Program-made: the position numbers and the translations under genes
Notes under the pieces: generated by a model
Told to the model about the DNA's origin: nothing
Databases searched by the model: none
What the model saw: only the letters and a program-made list of their open reading frames with translations
In this document: piece by piece, positions 56,681-64,000 of the stretch
Layout: each line of letters begins with the position of its first letter
Numbering within the stretch: position 1 is the first letter of the stretch
Origin: Erysipelotrichales bacterium
GTDB taxonomy: Bacteria > Bacillota_I > Bacilli_A > Erysipelotrichales > Erysipelotrichaceae
NCBI GenBank assembly: GCA_910576345.1
Contig: CAJTIT010000001.1
Coordinates: forward strand, 148,744-212,743
Length of the DNA stretch: 64,000 bases
Reading direction: 5' to 3'

Positions 56681-57040
56681 ATGTCAGTCACGAAAAATAC
56701 GCAGTATGGCAGTATCAATATTTCCATCGATGCGATCGCGACCCTTGCCGGCGGTCTTGTCAGCGAGTGTTACGGAGTCGTTGGAATGGCTTCCCAAAAA
56801 ATAGTCAAAGATGGTATTGCGGAACTGTTGAAAAAGGAAAATTATGCTCGCGGCGTCAAAGTGCGTGAAAACGACGGACAGCTGGAACTGGATTTATATA
56901 TCATTGTGTCACATGGAATCCGCATTTCCCAAGTGGTGAATGAGGTACAGAAAAAGGTTAAATACATGATGGAAAAATCGCTGGATTTGGACTTTAATGT
57001 TATCAATGTCTATGTTCAGGGTGTAAAATCCATGAAGTAG
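56681..57040 (+). CDS. Asp23/Gls24 family protein (YloU-like)
   Basis: A 119-residue alkaline-shock-type protein. INISIDAIATLAGGLVSECY and VSHGIRISQVVNEVQKKVKYM, with LDFNVINVYVQGV at the end, follow the family pattern. Members are soluble proteins, often membrane-associated through partners, with a role in envelope homeostasis that is not clear. GAGGAGG precedes the ATG. It pairs with the DAK2-type fakA gene as yloU-yloV does in Bacillus. Confidence 0.92.
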   Translation: MSVTKNTQYGSINISIDAIATLAGGLVSECYGVVGMASQKIVKDGIAELLKKENYARGVKVRENDGQLELDLYIIVSHGIRISQVVNEVQKKVKYMMEKSLDLDFNVINVYVQGVKSMK

Positions 57041-57053
57041 GAGTTGAAAAATT

Positions 57054-58691
57054 ATGAGTACAATCAATGGACAATTATTCAAACAGATGCTGGAAAGCGG
57101 CGCCAATCATTTGACTAACAAATTTCCGGAAATTGATGCATTGAATGTGTTTCCGGTACCGGATGGTGATACCGGCACGAATATGTCTTTGACATTCAAT
57201 GCCGGTGTGAAAGAAGCGCTTGCTTGTCAAAGCGAGGATGTTTGCGACATTGCAAAGGTGTTGTCAAAAGGACTGTTAATGGGAGCGCGTGGAAATTCTG
57301 GTGTTATCACATCACAGATTTTCAGAGGACTTGCGCAAGGTGTGGAAGACATGAAAACGATCAATGGTTTTCAGTTGGCCAATGCGCTGGTCAATGGATC
57401 GCGCGTTGCTTATAAAGCGGTTATGCGTCCGGTAGAGGGAACCATACTGACCGTAATTCGTGAAGCAGCGGATTATACGTATGCATTTGCTTCTCAGACT
57501 TCGGATGTGACATGCTCTGCCGTTATGGATAAAATGGTAGAAGAAGCGATTCAATCATTAAAGCGCACACCGGAATTATTGCCGGTTTTAAAAGAAGTTG
57601 GCGTGGTGGATAGCGGTGGTGCAGGTCTTGTGACGATTTTGCAGGGCTTTCAATCGGCGCTGAAAGGTGAAATCATTGCGAAGCAAGAAAAAAGCAATTC
57701 TGTGGAATCAGCAGGAGCGGATATGGAAAGCGAAGAATTCGGTTATTGTACGGAATTTATCGTGCGTTTGGATGAAGCAAACATTGCATCCTTTGAAGAA
57801 ACTGTTTTGCGTGATGCGCTGGCAGAGATTGGAAATTCCATTGTTTGTGTGCAGGATGAAGATATTGTAAAGGTGCATGTTCATACATTGACACCGGGGG
57901 TTGCTTTAAATCTTGGACAGAAATATGGCGAATTTGTCAAATTGAAAATTGAAAATATGCAGGAGCAGCATGAAAACATCATGATGAATATCACAAAAGA
58001 AAATGTGAAGACGGAAACCAAAGATAAACCAAAAAGCAAATATGCAATTATTACAGTTGCGGCCGGAGAAGGTTTAAAAGAAATGTTTGAAGAGTTGCGC
58101 GCGGATTATGTGATCAGCGGCGGTCAGACGATGAATCCTTCCACGGAAGATTTTGTAGAGGCCATCAAACAGGCGAATGCGGAGCATATTTTCTTATTGC
58201 CAAACAATTCCAATATTGTTTTGGCTGCTCAACAGGCTGCGGATGTGATGGAAGATCATCATGTACATGTCATTCCTTCCAAAACGATTCCACAAGGTCT
58301 ATGCGCTTGTATTATGTTCAATCCGGATGTGGATTTTGAAATGAATCTAACGGAAATGAGCGATGCGATTTCACTTGTAAAGACCGGTCAGGTTACGTAT
58401 GCGATTAAAGATACCATGTTTGAAGGTATGGAAATCAAAGCCGGAGATTATATGGGCATTATGGAGAAAGATATTGTGGTTTCTACCAAGGATAAAATGG
58501 AAGCGACCAAAACGCTGATTCAACAGCTGATTGATGATGATTCCGAGATTGTCACATTGATTTATGGTGAAGGTGTTAGTGATGAGGAAGCAGAAAATTT
58601 AACGCAGTTCGTTGAAGAAACATATAATGTAGAAGTGGAACTGACAAACGGAAAACAGCCGGTGTATTCTTATATCATTGGTGTTGAATAG
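57054..58691 (+). CDS. fakA: Fatty acid kinase, ATP-binding subunit FakA (DAK2 domain)
   Basis: FakA phosphorylates exogenous fatty acids bound to FakB partners, feeding them into phospholipid synthesis. The 545-residue protein has the N-terminal DhaL/DAK2 kinase domain (NVFPVPDGDTGTNMSLT and GARGNSGVITSQIFRG, Mg-nucleotide residues) up to about 200, a middle domain (CTEFIVRLDEANI ... VHVHTLTPG) and a C-terminal DegV-like domain (ISGGQTMNPSTEDFVEAI, LPNNSNIVLAAQQA). Formerly annotated yloV. No fakB is adjacent. Confidence 0.93.
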   Translation: MSTINGQLFKQMLESGANHLTNKFPEIDALNVFPVPDGDTGTNMSLTFNAGVKEALACQSEDVCDIAKVLSKGLLMGARGNSGVITSQIFRGLAQGVEDMKTINGFQLANALVNGSRVAYKAVMRPVEGTILTVIREAADYTYAFASQTSDVTCSAVMDKMVEEAIQSLKRTPELLPVLKEVGVVDSGGAGLVTILQGFQSALKGEIIAKQEKSNSVESAGADMESEEFGYCTEFIVRLDEANIASFEETVLRDALAEIGNSIVCVQDEDIVKVHVHTLTPGVALNLGQKYGEFVKLKIENMQEQHENIMMNITKENVKTETKDKPKSKYAIITVAAGEGLKEMFEELRADYVISGGQTMNPSTEDFVEAIKQANAEHIFLLPNNSNIVLAAQQAADVMEDHHVHVIPSKTIPQGLCACIMFNPDVDFEMNLTEMSDAISLVKTGQVTYAIKDTMFEGMEIKAGDYMGIMEKDIVVSTKDKMEATKTLIQQLIDDDSEIVTLIYGEGVSDEEAENLTQFVEETYNVEVELTNGKQPVYSYIIGVE

Positions 58692-58704
58692 GTAAAGCAG
58701 TTGA

Positions 58705-58732
58705 AAAGTGCCGATAAATAGGGCACTTTTTA
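58705..58732 (+). terminator. Terminator after fakA
   Basis: AAAAGTGCC (58705-58713) pairs perfectly with GGCACTTTT (58723-58731), loop of 9, then T. A closely similar hairpin recurs at 63744-63773. Confidence 0.85.
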
Positions 58733-58849
58733 TATGTTAATTGTTAATATGTTTTTGGTATTTATTTGGTGTTTAAAGCTGCTTATATCTTATATAACTG
58801 TCTTATATATACGATTCTAAGTTGAATTCTGTTCTACAACTTCTTGCTA

Positions 58850-59040
58850 TTGTGATTTTAAAACATCGATATATTCATTAGCAGTAGTCGTAAAATCATT
58901 ACTTTAAAATGAACGGATACATTTTTTAGATCCACACCATTCTTGAATCATGTTGCATTTGCATGTCGTAAGGAATAAACGGTGACATATTCATAAATTA
59001 GTTTCTTTTTTAATGAATTCAACCTATGATTTATATTGGA
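58850..59040 (-). pseudogene. Decayed C-terminal part of a tyrosine recombinase (integrase)
   Basis: On the minus strand one frame reads LNSLKKKLIYEYVTVYSLRH followed by ANAT, a TGA (58950-58948) and FKNGVDLKNVSVHFK. After a frameshift near 58890-58910 a second frame gives NDFTTTANEYIDVLKSQ. This lines up with the catalytic end of phage/ICE-type tyrosine integrases: HxLRHxxAT, a GVDLKxVSxxLGH-like part (the second His is altered) and TTxxYIHV, where the nucleophile Tyr would be the Y of NEYIDVLK. It has at least one stop and one frameshift and no N-terminal half, so it is dead. Confidence 0.6.
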
Positions 59041-59140
59041 AGGATAGATTGTTATTGTAGAGCATACTTCATAAGGATATAATATTAATAGGAAATTGTT
59101 ATATCGACTTTATACCTTATGATTAAGGAGATGGATTTTT

Positions 59141-59809
59141 ATGTATAAGATTATGATTGTTGAAGATGATACAGTGATTTCTAATCAAATAAGTAAGTTT
59201 TTACTTTCTTGGGATTATTATGTGGAAATAGCGAATGATTTTAGAAATATTATGAATGAGTTTTCTAGCATTGATCCAGATATTGTTTTCATGGATTTAA
59301 CATTGCCATATAAAAATGGTTACTACTGGTGTGAACAAATACGAAAGGTGTCAAGAGTTCCTATTATGTTTATATCTTCTGCTTCTGATAATATGAATAT
59401 TGTTATGGCAATGAATGCAGGGGCCGATGATTATATTTCAAAGCCGTTTGATTTAAATGTTCTTGTGGCTAAATTACAAGCTATGTTAAGAAGAACTTAT
59501 GATTTTGCTAGTCAAGTGAACTATCTTGAGCACGAAGGTGTGCGTTTAAATTGCAGTAATAGTATAGTTACTTATAAAGACAAATGTATTGAGTTAACAA
59601 AAAATGAAAGTAAGATTTTAAAAATTTTATTAGAACATAAAGGAGAAATCGTTGAGCGAGATACATTGATGGAATATTTATGGCAAACAGACTGTTATGT
59701 GGATGATAATACATTATCTGTGAATGTAAATCGTTTAAGAAAAACACTCGAACAAATTGATGTTCATGATTTTATTAAAACGAAAAAAGGAATTGGATAT
59801 ATTATATGA
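59141..59809 (+). CDS. OmpR-type response regulator (BceR-like)
   Basis: A 222-residue regulator. The receiver domain (about 1-115) has the acidic pair EDD near residue 8, the phosphorylation site Asp52 in VFMDLTLPYKNG and the Lys in YISKPFDLNVLVAK. The C-terminal winged helix (about 125-222) ends in DDNTLSVNVNRLRKTLEQI and KTKKGIGYII. It is followed by a kinase and an ABC transporter in the order bceR-bceS-bceA-bceB, the antibiotic-peptide sensing module of Bacillota. AAGGAGATGG precedes the ATG. Codon use is more AT-rich than in the genes before 58.7 kb. Confidence 0.92.
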   Translation: MYKIMIVEDDTVISNQISKFLLSWDYYVEIANDFRNIMNEFSSIDPDIVFMDLTLPYKNGYYWCEQIRKVSRVPIMFISSASDNMNIVMAMNAGADDYISKPFDLNVLVAKLQAMLRRTYDFASQVNYLEHEGVRLNCSNSIVTYKDKCIELTKNESKILKILLEHKGEIVERDTLMEYLWQTDCYVDDNTLSVNVNRLRKTLEQIDVHDFIKTKKGIGYII

Positions 59810-60798
59810 ATAAGATAGATATCGTTAAAAATTATATAAAAGATCGATTAACTATGTTATTGCTTATAGGAATGACAGTAATTGTCTATCTAAGTGTTTA
59901 TTTTATATATAACATCGATATGGAGCCGGTTTTATATGCAACTTATTTGATTTGTTTAATTTTGGTATTTGATCTGTTTTATGACTTTTATCGTTATTAT
60001 AAGAAGCATATTCATTTAATCAAAATAAAGGATAATATTTTATATTTTGATGGTTTACCTAAAAAAACATCATTGATGGATTGTGATTATCAAGAGTTGA
60101 TCGTCAAACTTAAAAAAATCTATTTTAAAAATGCTAGTGTCAGTAAAGAACAGTTTCAAGAAATGGAAGATTATTTTACATTATGGGTACATCAAATAAA
60201 GCTTCCTATATCTGCTATGAAATTATTGATTGAAATGGAATCAAATCCAGATAAAAAACTCTTAAAATCTGAACTTTTTAGAATTAATCAATATTCGGAT
60301 ATGGTCCTAGCATATCTTCGTATAAAAAGTACTGATACAGATTATGTATTTAAGAGTTATGATTTAGATGAATTGGTGCGACAGGCAATTCGTAAGTTTT
60401 CTTTTGAATTCATTAGAAAAAAGATTCGTATTGATTTTGATGAAACAAATATGAAAGTACTAACGGATGAAAAATGGCTTGTGTTTGTTTTAGAACAGTT
60501 ATTATCTAATGCAATGAAATATACAAATGAAGGAAATGTTCATATTTATGGATATGACTCTACACTGTTTATCGAAGATACAGGCATAGGAATTGATCCG
60601 TCGGATTTACCAAGGGTGTTTGAAAAAGGTTTTACTGGATTTAATGGTCGCATTGACAAACAGGCATCCGGTTTAGGTCTATATTTGTGCAAGAGTATAA
60701 TGAATAAATTATCACATGGTATTGAAATTGAATCACAAGTAAATAAGGGAACAAAGGTTATTTTACATCTTAAGCATGAGGATTTAAGGGTAGAATAA
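59806..60798 (+). CDS. Intramembrane-sensing histidine kinase (BceS-like)
   Basis: A 330-residue kinase. Two membrane helices near the N-terminus (about 15-37 and 45-65) are separated by a very short loop, so it has no external sensor domain and must be informed by the transporter. The phosphoacceptor is His129 in TLWVHQIKLPISAMKLL, and the ATPase domain shows LSNAMKYTNEGN (N box), DTGIGIDPSDLPRVFEKGF (G1/F boxes) and ASGLGLYL (G2). Its start overlaps the regulator gene by four bases. Confidence 0.92.
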   Translation: MNKIDIVKNYIKDRLTMLLLIGMTVIVYLSVYFIYNIDMEPVLYATYLICLILVFDLFYDFYRYYKKHIHLIKIKDNILYFDGLPKKTSLMDCDYQELIVKLKKIYFKNASVSKEQFQEMEDYFTLWVHQIKLPISAMKLLIEMESNPDKKLLKSELFRINQYSDMVLAYLRIKSTDTDYVFKSYDLDELVRQAIRKFSFEFIRKKIRIDFDETNMKVLTDEKWLVFVLEQLLSNAMKYTNEGNVHIYGYDSTLFIEDTGIGIDPSDLPRVFEKGFTGFNGRIDKQASGLGLYLCKSIMNKLSHGIEIESQVNKGTKVILHLKHEDLRVE

Positions 60799-60805
60799 CC
60801 TTTTC

Positions 60806-60841
60806 TTACAAAAATGTCCAAAATGAATGGGAAATGTAAGA
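60806..60841 (+). promoter_or_regulatory. Candidate BceR operator ahead of the ABC genes
   Basis: TTACA (60806-60810), four bases, TGTCC (60815-60819) fits the TNACA-N4-TGTAA pattern reported for BceR-type regulators in eight of ten half-site positions. A TCTTACA / TGTAAGA inverted repeat also spans 60804-60841. A TATACT -10 lies further down near 60873-60883 without a good -35, as expected for an activated promoter. Confidence 0.5.
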
Positions 60842-60901
60842 CAAATCGATGGCTCGCTTTTTTATTTTTTTCTATACTATACTTGTAACAAGGAGGTAAT
60901 A

Positions 60902-61672
60902 ATGATGAGCTTATTAAAAGTAAAAAATGTTAAAAAAATATATTCTACACGTTTTGGAGGACAAAAAGTAGAAGCGCTTAAAAATGTATCTCTGGAAGTA
61001 GAAAAGGGAGAATATGTAGCAATCATGGGAGAGTCAGGAAGTGGAAAAACAACATTGTTAAATATTTTGGCTGCTCTTGATAAACCAACAAGTGGAGAAA
61101 TTTTATTAAACGGAAAGAATATTGTAAATATTGGTGATAAAGAAATATCCGCTTTTCGACGTGATCATCTAGGTTTTGTATTTCAAGATTTTAATTTACT
61201 AGACACTTTTTCTTTAAAGGATAATATCTTCTTACCGTTGGTTTTATCTAAAACAAATAACAAAGAAATGGAGAAACGAATTATCCCTATTGCAAACGAT
61301 TTAGGAATTAGTGATTTATTGGAAAAATATCCTTATGAAGTATCAGGTGGACAAAAACAACGATGTGCAGTTGCAAGGGCTTTAATCACAAAGCCAGAAC
61401 TAATTTTAGCAGATGAACCGACAGGGGCACTTGACTCAAAATCTACAAACGATTTATTAACTTTGTTTAATACAATCAATGAAAACGGTCAAACCATTAT
61501 TATGGTTACTCATTCAACGTTAGCAGCAAGTCATGCCGGTCGTGTGTTGTTTATCAAGGATGGAGAAGTTTTCCATCAAATTTATAAAGGTACTAAAACA
61601 AATGAAGAAATGTATCAAAGTATCTCTGATACATTAACATTACTAGCTACAGGTGGTGTTAGAAATGAATAA
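60902..61672 (+). CDS. ABC transporter ATP-binding protein (BceA-like)
   Basis: A 256-residue ATPase of the MacB/Bce group. Walker A is GESGSGKTT (about 43-51), then the Q-loop VFQDFNLLD, signature VSGGQKQR and Walker [15 protein letters not shown], with the switch His in MVTHSTLAA. Together with the permease behind it, it forms a detoxification and sensing module against cell-wall-active peptides such as bacitracin or lantibiotics. AAGGAGG precedes the ATG at 60902; the in-frame ATG one codon on is an alternative. The last codons overlap the permease gene. Confidence 0.93.
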   Translation: MMSLLKVKNVKKIYSTRFGGQKVEALKNVSLEVEKGEYVAIMGESGSGKTTLLNILAALDKPTSGEILLNGKNIVNIGDKEISAFRRDHLGFVFQDFNLLDTFSLKDNIFLPLVLSKTNNKEMEKRIIPIANDLGISDLLEKYPYEVSGGQKQRCAVARALITKPELILADEPTGALDSKSTNDLLTLFNTINENGQTIIMVTHSTLAASHAGRVLFIKDGEVFHQIYKGTKTNEEMYQSISDTLTLLATGGVRNE

Positions 61673-63656
61673 ACTTTTTTACCAGAAACTGGCATTTACA
61701 AATATTAAGAAGAACAGTAAAACATATATACCATTTTTGTTAACGTGTATCATAACGATTGCTTTGTTTTATGATATATGCTCATTAGCCGGTAATAGCG
61801 GATTGGATTCTATGCCGGGTGCCGGTGAAATGAGAATGATGTTAATACTTGGAACTTATGTAGTTGGGTTCTTTGCCATCATCTTTTTGTTTTATACAAA
61901 TAGTTTTTTGATGAAACGTAGAAAAAAAGAATTTGGTTTATTTAACATATTGGGAATGGAAAAAAGACATGTGTCTTTGATCATTGCTTTTGAAACATTA
62001 ATCACAGCACTTATCAGTGTGTCATTAGGCTTTCTAATCGGCATTTCTTTAGATAAATTATTGTTCATGGCAATTAGTAAAATGTTTGATACGAATATAA
62101 CTCTAGGCTTCTATATTTCATCTAGTGCGATAAAGTCTTCATTGATTTTATTTGGCCTTATTTTCTTATTTATGTATTTAAATTCTATTCGACAAATCAA
62201 ACTTGCAAATCCCATTGAATTGCTTCATAGTACAGAATATGGAGAAAAAGAACCAAAATCCAAATGGATCATGACAATTTTAGGTATAGTTTGTTTGTCA
62301 ATCGGATATTATATTTCTTTGACAACGAAAAATCCAATATTGGCGATGATGTTATTCTTTGGTGCGGTTATCTTGGTTATTATCGGTACTTACTTGTTAT
62401 TTACAGCGGGAAGTGTAACTTTGTTAAAAGCATTAAAAAAGAATAAAAAATATTTCTATAAACCAAATCATTTCATTAGTGTTTCCGGAATGATCTATCG
62501 TATGAAGCAAAATGCAGCAGGATTGGCAAATATTTGTATATTGTCAACAATGGTATTGGTAATGATTTCTACAACATTTAGTTTATGGATCGGTATGGAA
62601 GATTTAACTACACAAAGATATCCGAGAGAAATTGTTGCTTATATTGATGCAAATGAAAAAGATATACAAACGATGCGTGATGTTTCGAAGCAGCTTCTGA
62701 AAGACAAGAATCTTGAAAAAGAGAATATACTGGATTATAGATATGTGGAATTTGCAGGTTATCAAGAAGAACAATCCATACTTACAGACAGAGAAAATAT
62801 TTATGCTAATATGACAGGTGCGATTTGTACAGTGATGGTTACAGATTTAGATGATTATAACCAAAGTATGCATACTAATTATACATTGAATGATAATGAA
62901 ATATTGCTTTATGGCAAAAGAAAGGAATTTGGGTACGATGAATTTGAAGTGTTCGACTATAAATTCAAAGTGAAGGAACAAGTTGATGAATTTATGGGTA
63001 ATGGAAATGCTGCTGCTAATGTGTCATCAGGATACTTCATCGTTGTAAAAGATGAAACAATCGTAAATGATATTTATGAATCACAAAAAGAAGTATATGG
63101 TGAGCATAGTTCTAATTTATATGACTATTATGGCTTTGATATAGATGCATCGAAGTCAGAAATTGAGGAGTATTATGACTCTTATACAAAAGCTTTGGAA
63201 GATGCAGGTATTGAGGGGTATGATGTTGAATGTAAAACTGTAAGCTATGCAGGATTTATGGCATTATACGGTGGTTTCTTATTTATCGGTATTTTCTTAA
63301 GTGTGCTATTTATCATGGCTGCAATCCTAATTATTTATTATAAACAAATTACTGAAGGTTATGAAGATAAAGAACGTTTTGAAATTATGCAAAAAGTGGG
63401 TATGGATCATAAACTTGTGAAGAAATCAATTAATTCTCAAGTATTAACTGTTTTCTTTTTACCACTGGTTACAGCGGTTATTCATTTAGCATTTGCATTT
63501 CCGATCATAAGTGAATTGCTAAGAATGTTAATGTTATCGAATACGCAATTATATATTTACTGTACATTAGGATGCATAGGCGTGTTTACATTGGTATATA
63601 TTCTAATTTATTCAGTTACAGCGAAGTCATATTATTCCATTGTCAAAAGAAATTAG
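61665..63656 (+). CDS. ABC transporter permease (BceB-like, FtsX family)
   Basis: A 663-residue permease with about ten membrane helices and the large extracellular domain of roughly 200 residues (about 318-525) between helices 7 and 8 that marks BceB-type proteins. The N-terminal YQKLAFTNIKKNSKTYIPFL is typical of the family. FtsX-like domains occupy both ends (FYTNSFLMKRRKKEFGLFNI; KQITEGYEDKERFEIMQKVG). The ATG at 61665 overlaps the ATPase gene by eight bases; the GTG twelve bases earlier is less likely. Specificity toward a given peptide antibiotic cannot be read from sequence. Confidence 0.92.
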   Translation: MNKLFYQKLAFTNIKKNSKTYIPFLLTCIITIALFYDICSLAGNSGLDSMPGAGEMRMMLILGTYVVGFFAIIFLFYTNSFLMKRRKKEFGLFNILGMEKRHVSLIIAFETLITALISVSLGFLIGISLDKLLFMAISKMFDTNITLGFYISSSAIKSSLILFGLIFLFMYLNSIRQIKLANPIELLHSTEYGEKEPKSKWIMTILGIVCLSIGYYISLTTKNPILAMMLFFGAVILVIIGTYLLFTAGSVTLLKALKKNKKYFYKPNHFISVSGMIYRMKQNAAGLANICILSTMVLVMISTTFSLWIGMEDLTTQRYPREIVAYIDANEKDIQTMRDVSKQLLKDKNLEKENILDYRYVEFAGYQEEQSILTDRENIYANMTGAICTVMVTDLDDYNQSMHTNYTLNDNEILLYGKRKEFGYDEFEVFDYKFKVKEQVDEFMGNGNAAANVSSGYFIVVKDETIVNDIYESQKEVYGEHSSNLYDYYGFDIDASKSEIEEYYDSYTKALEDAGIEGYDVECKTVSYAGFMALYGGFLFIGIFLSVLFIMAAILIIYYKQITEGYEDKERFEIMQKVGMDHKLVKKSINSQVLTVFFLPLVTAVIHLAFAFPIISELLRMLMLSNTQLYIYCTLGCIGVFTLVYILIYSVTAKSYYSIVKRN

Positions 63657-63693
63657 AAGATAGTAACAAGGCAATTAAAAGGAAGGTATGATT

Positions 63694-63726
63694 TATGAGG
63701 CAGAATAGTGTTATGGAATTGGTTTA
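63694..63726 (+). other. Ten-codon ORF after the BceB-like gene
   Basis: MRQNSVMELV with GGAAGG upstream. It may be the start of a gene cut short by rearrangement, or chance. Nothing else is seen between the permease and the following terminator. Confidence 0.2.
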
Positions 63727-63743
63727 GAATAATGAAATTATTG

Positions 63744-63773
63744 AAAAAGTGCCTTGTTATTAGGGCATTTTTT
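63744..63773 (+). terminator. Terminator after the Bce-like operon
   Basis: AAAAAGTGCC (63744-63753) pairs with GGCATTTTTT (63764-63773) with one G-T pair; the loop is ten bases. Confidence 0.8.
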
Positions 63774-63807
63774 CGATATGCGTGTTGTGAATCACGATTG
63801 GCCTAAC

Positions 63808-64000
63808 TTAATGGGGCTCTAAATTATCGTAGGGTTTTGTAAAAAAACGCTCTAAATTAATGTAGGGTTTTGAGAAGATCAAAGTGAGCTCTAAATTATC
63901 ATAGGGTTTCAAAAAGGTAGAGGATAAGTCAAAAAATGAACATCCACTACCTTTTTCATATGCCAAACAACACAAAGCAAAGTAATTATATTTACTGCTT
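63808..64000 (-). other. Open frame entering from the window edge, ending in a triple KPY-NLE repeat
   Basis: The minus strand is open from base 64000 to a TAA at 63810-63808, at least 64 codons. Its end reads FLKPYDNLELTLIF, then SKPYINLERFFT and KPYDNLEPH. The in-frame repeat units are the translation of the DNA repeats at 63816-63909. It could be the end of a protein encoded beyond the window, or an accident of the repeats. No family recognised. Confidence 0.3.
63816..63909. repeat. Three direct repeats of a 22-24-bp unit
   Basis: Units of the form GCTCTAAATTANNRTAGGGT plus T residues lie at 63816-63839, 63849-63872 and 63888-63909. The variable bases are TCG, ATG and TCA. Start-to-start distances are 33 and 39 bases. 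They resemble repeated transposase or regulator binding sites near an insertion sequence end. Confidence 0.75.

Noticed and set aside
63816..63909. A CRISPR array
   Set aside because: Only three units, with gaps of 9 and 15 bases and unit variation; gaps are too short and uneven for spacers, and no cas genes are seen.

Overview
The window is a chromosomal segment of a low-GC, Gram-positive-type bacterium (Bacillota). The replication genes (DnaB/DnaI type), AGGAGG ribosome binding sites, pfkA-pyk pair, FakA, DivIB, a class B sortase and Bce-type antibiotic sensing all point there. The gene mix (group B-like [FeFe] hydrogenase, bactofilin, Gx transporter/NusG_II pair) would suit an Erysipelotrichia gut anaerobe, but that placement is inference.

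Layout. 1-4.7 kb: end of a pyrimidine operon (carB 3' half, pyrK, pyrD, pyrF, pyrE). 4.7-9 kb: an eroded AlbA_2-type gene, a radical SAM protein, a structured leader with a 12-codon ORF, and a fused ATPase-permease ABC protein. 9-16 kb: bactofilin, DMT exporter, [FeFe] hydrogenase-like protein with a cre box in its leader, glpK and an argD-like aminotransferase. 16-18.2 kb: two paralogous FMN_bind-like lipoproteins, a 27-codon ORF, and NusG_II and Gx transporter proteins, together resembling part of a flavin-based extracellular electron transfer system. 18.3-24.7 kb: ilvA-ilvB-ilvN-ilvC-ilvD behind a CodY-like box and an enterobacterial-style leader-peptide attenuator. 24.8-33.4 kb: polA-mutM-coaE-dnaB-dnaI and pfkA-pyk.

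33.4-38.1 kb: a surface adhesin (beta-helix plus FIVAR repeats) next to a 5'-truncated, nearly identical 1,075-bp copy of its 3' end, which is fused to the remnant of an XRE regulator. 38.1-47.2 kb: priA, PAP2 phosphatase, rsmB, tldD-tldE, an AAA-ATPase-like relic, small membrane proteins and a lone PocR domain. 47.3-51.2 kb, minus strand: SdpR-like repressor, SdpI-like protein, ABC ATPase and permease, and a DUF3783-like protein. 51.6-58.7 kb: class B sortase, then ftsW-murG-murB-divIB, and an Asp23-fakA pair. 58.7-64 kb: an AT-richer probable acquired island with a dead tyrosine integrase, a Bce-type two-component system and ABC transporter, and three direct repeats at the window edge that may be an insertion sequence end.

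The strongest candidates for follow-up are the ilv peptide attenuator, the flavin lipoprotein/EetAB-like cluster, the adhesin duplication, the leader ORF upstream of the fused ABC transporter, and the terminal repeat array. No rRNA, tRNA or CRISPR array was found by eye.
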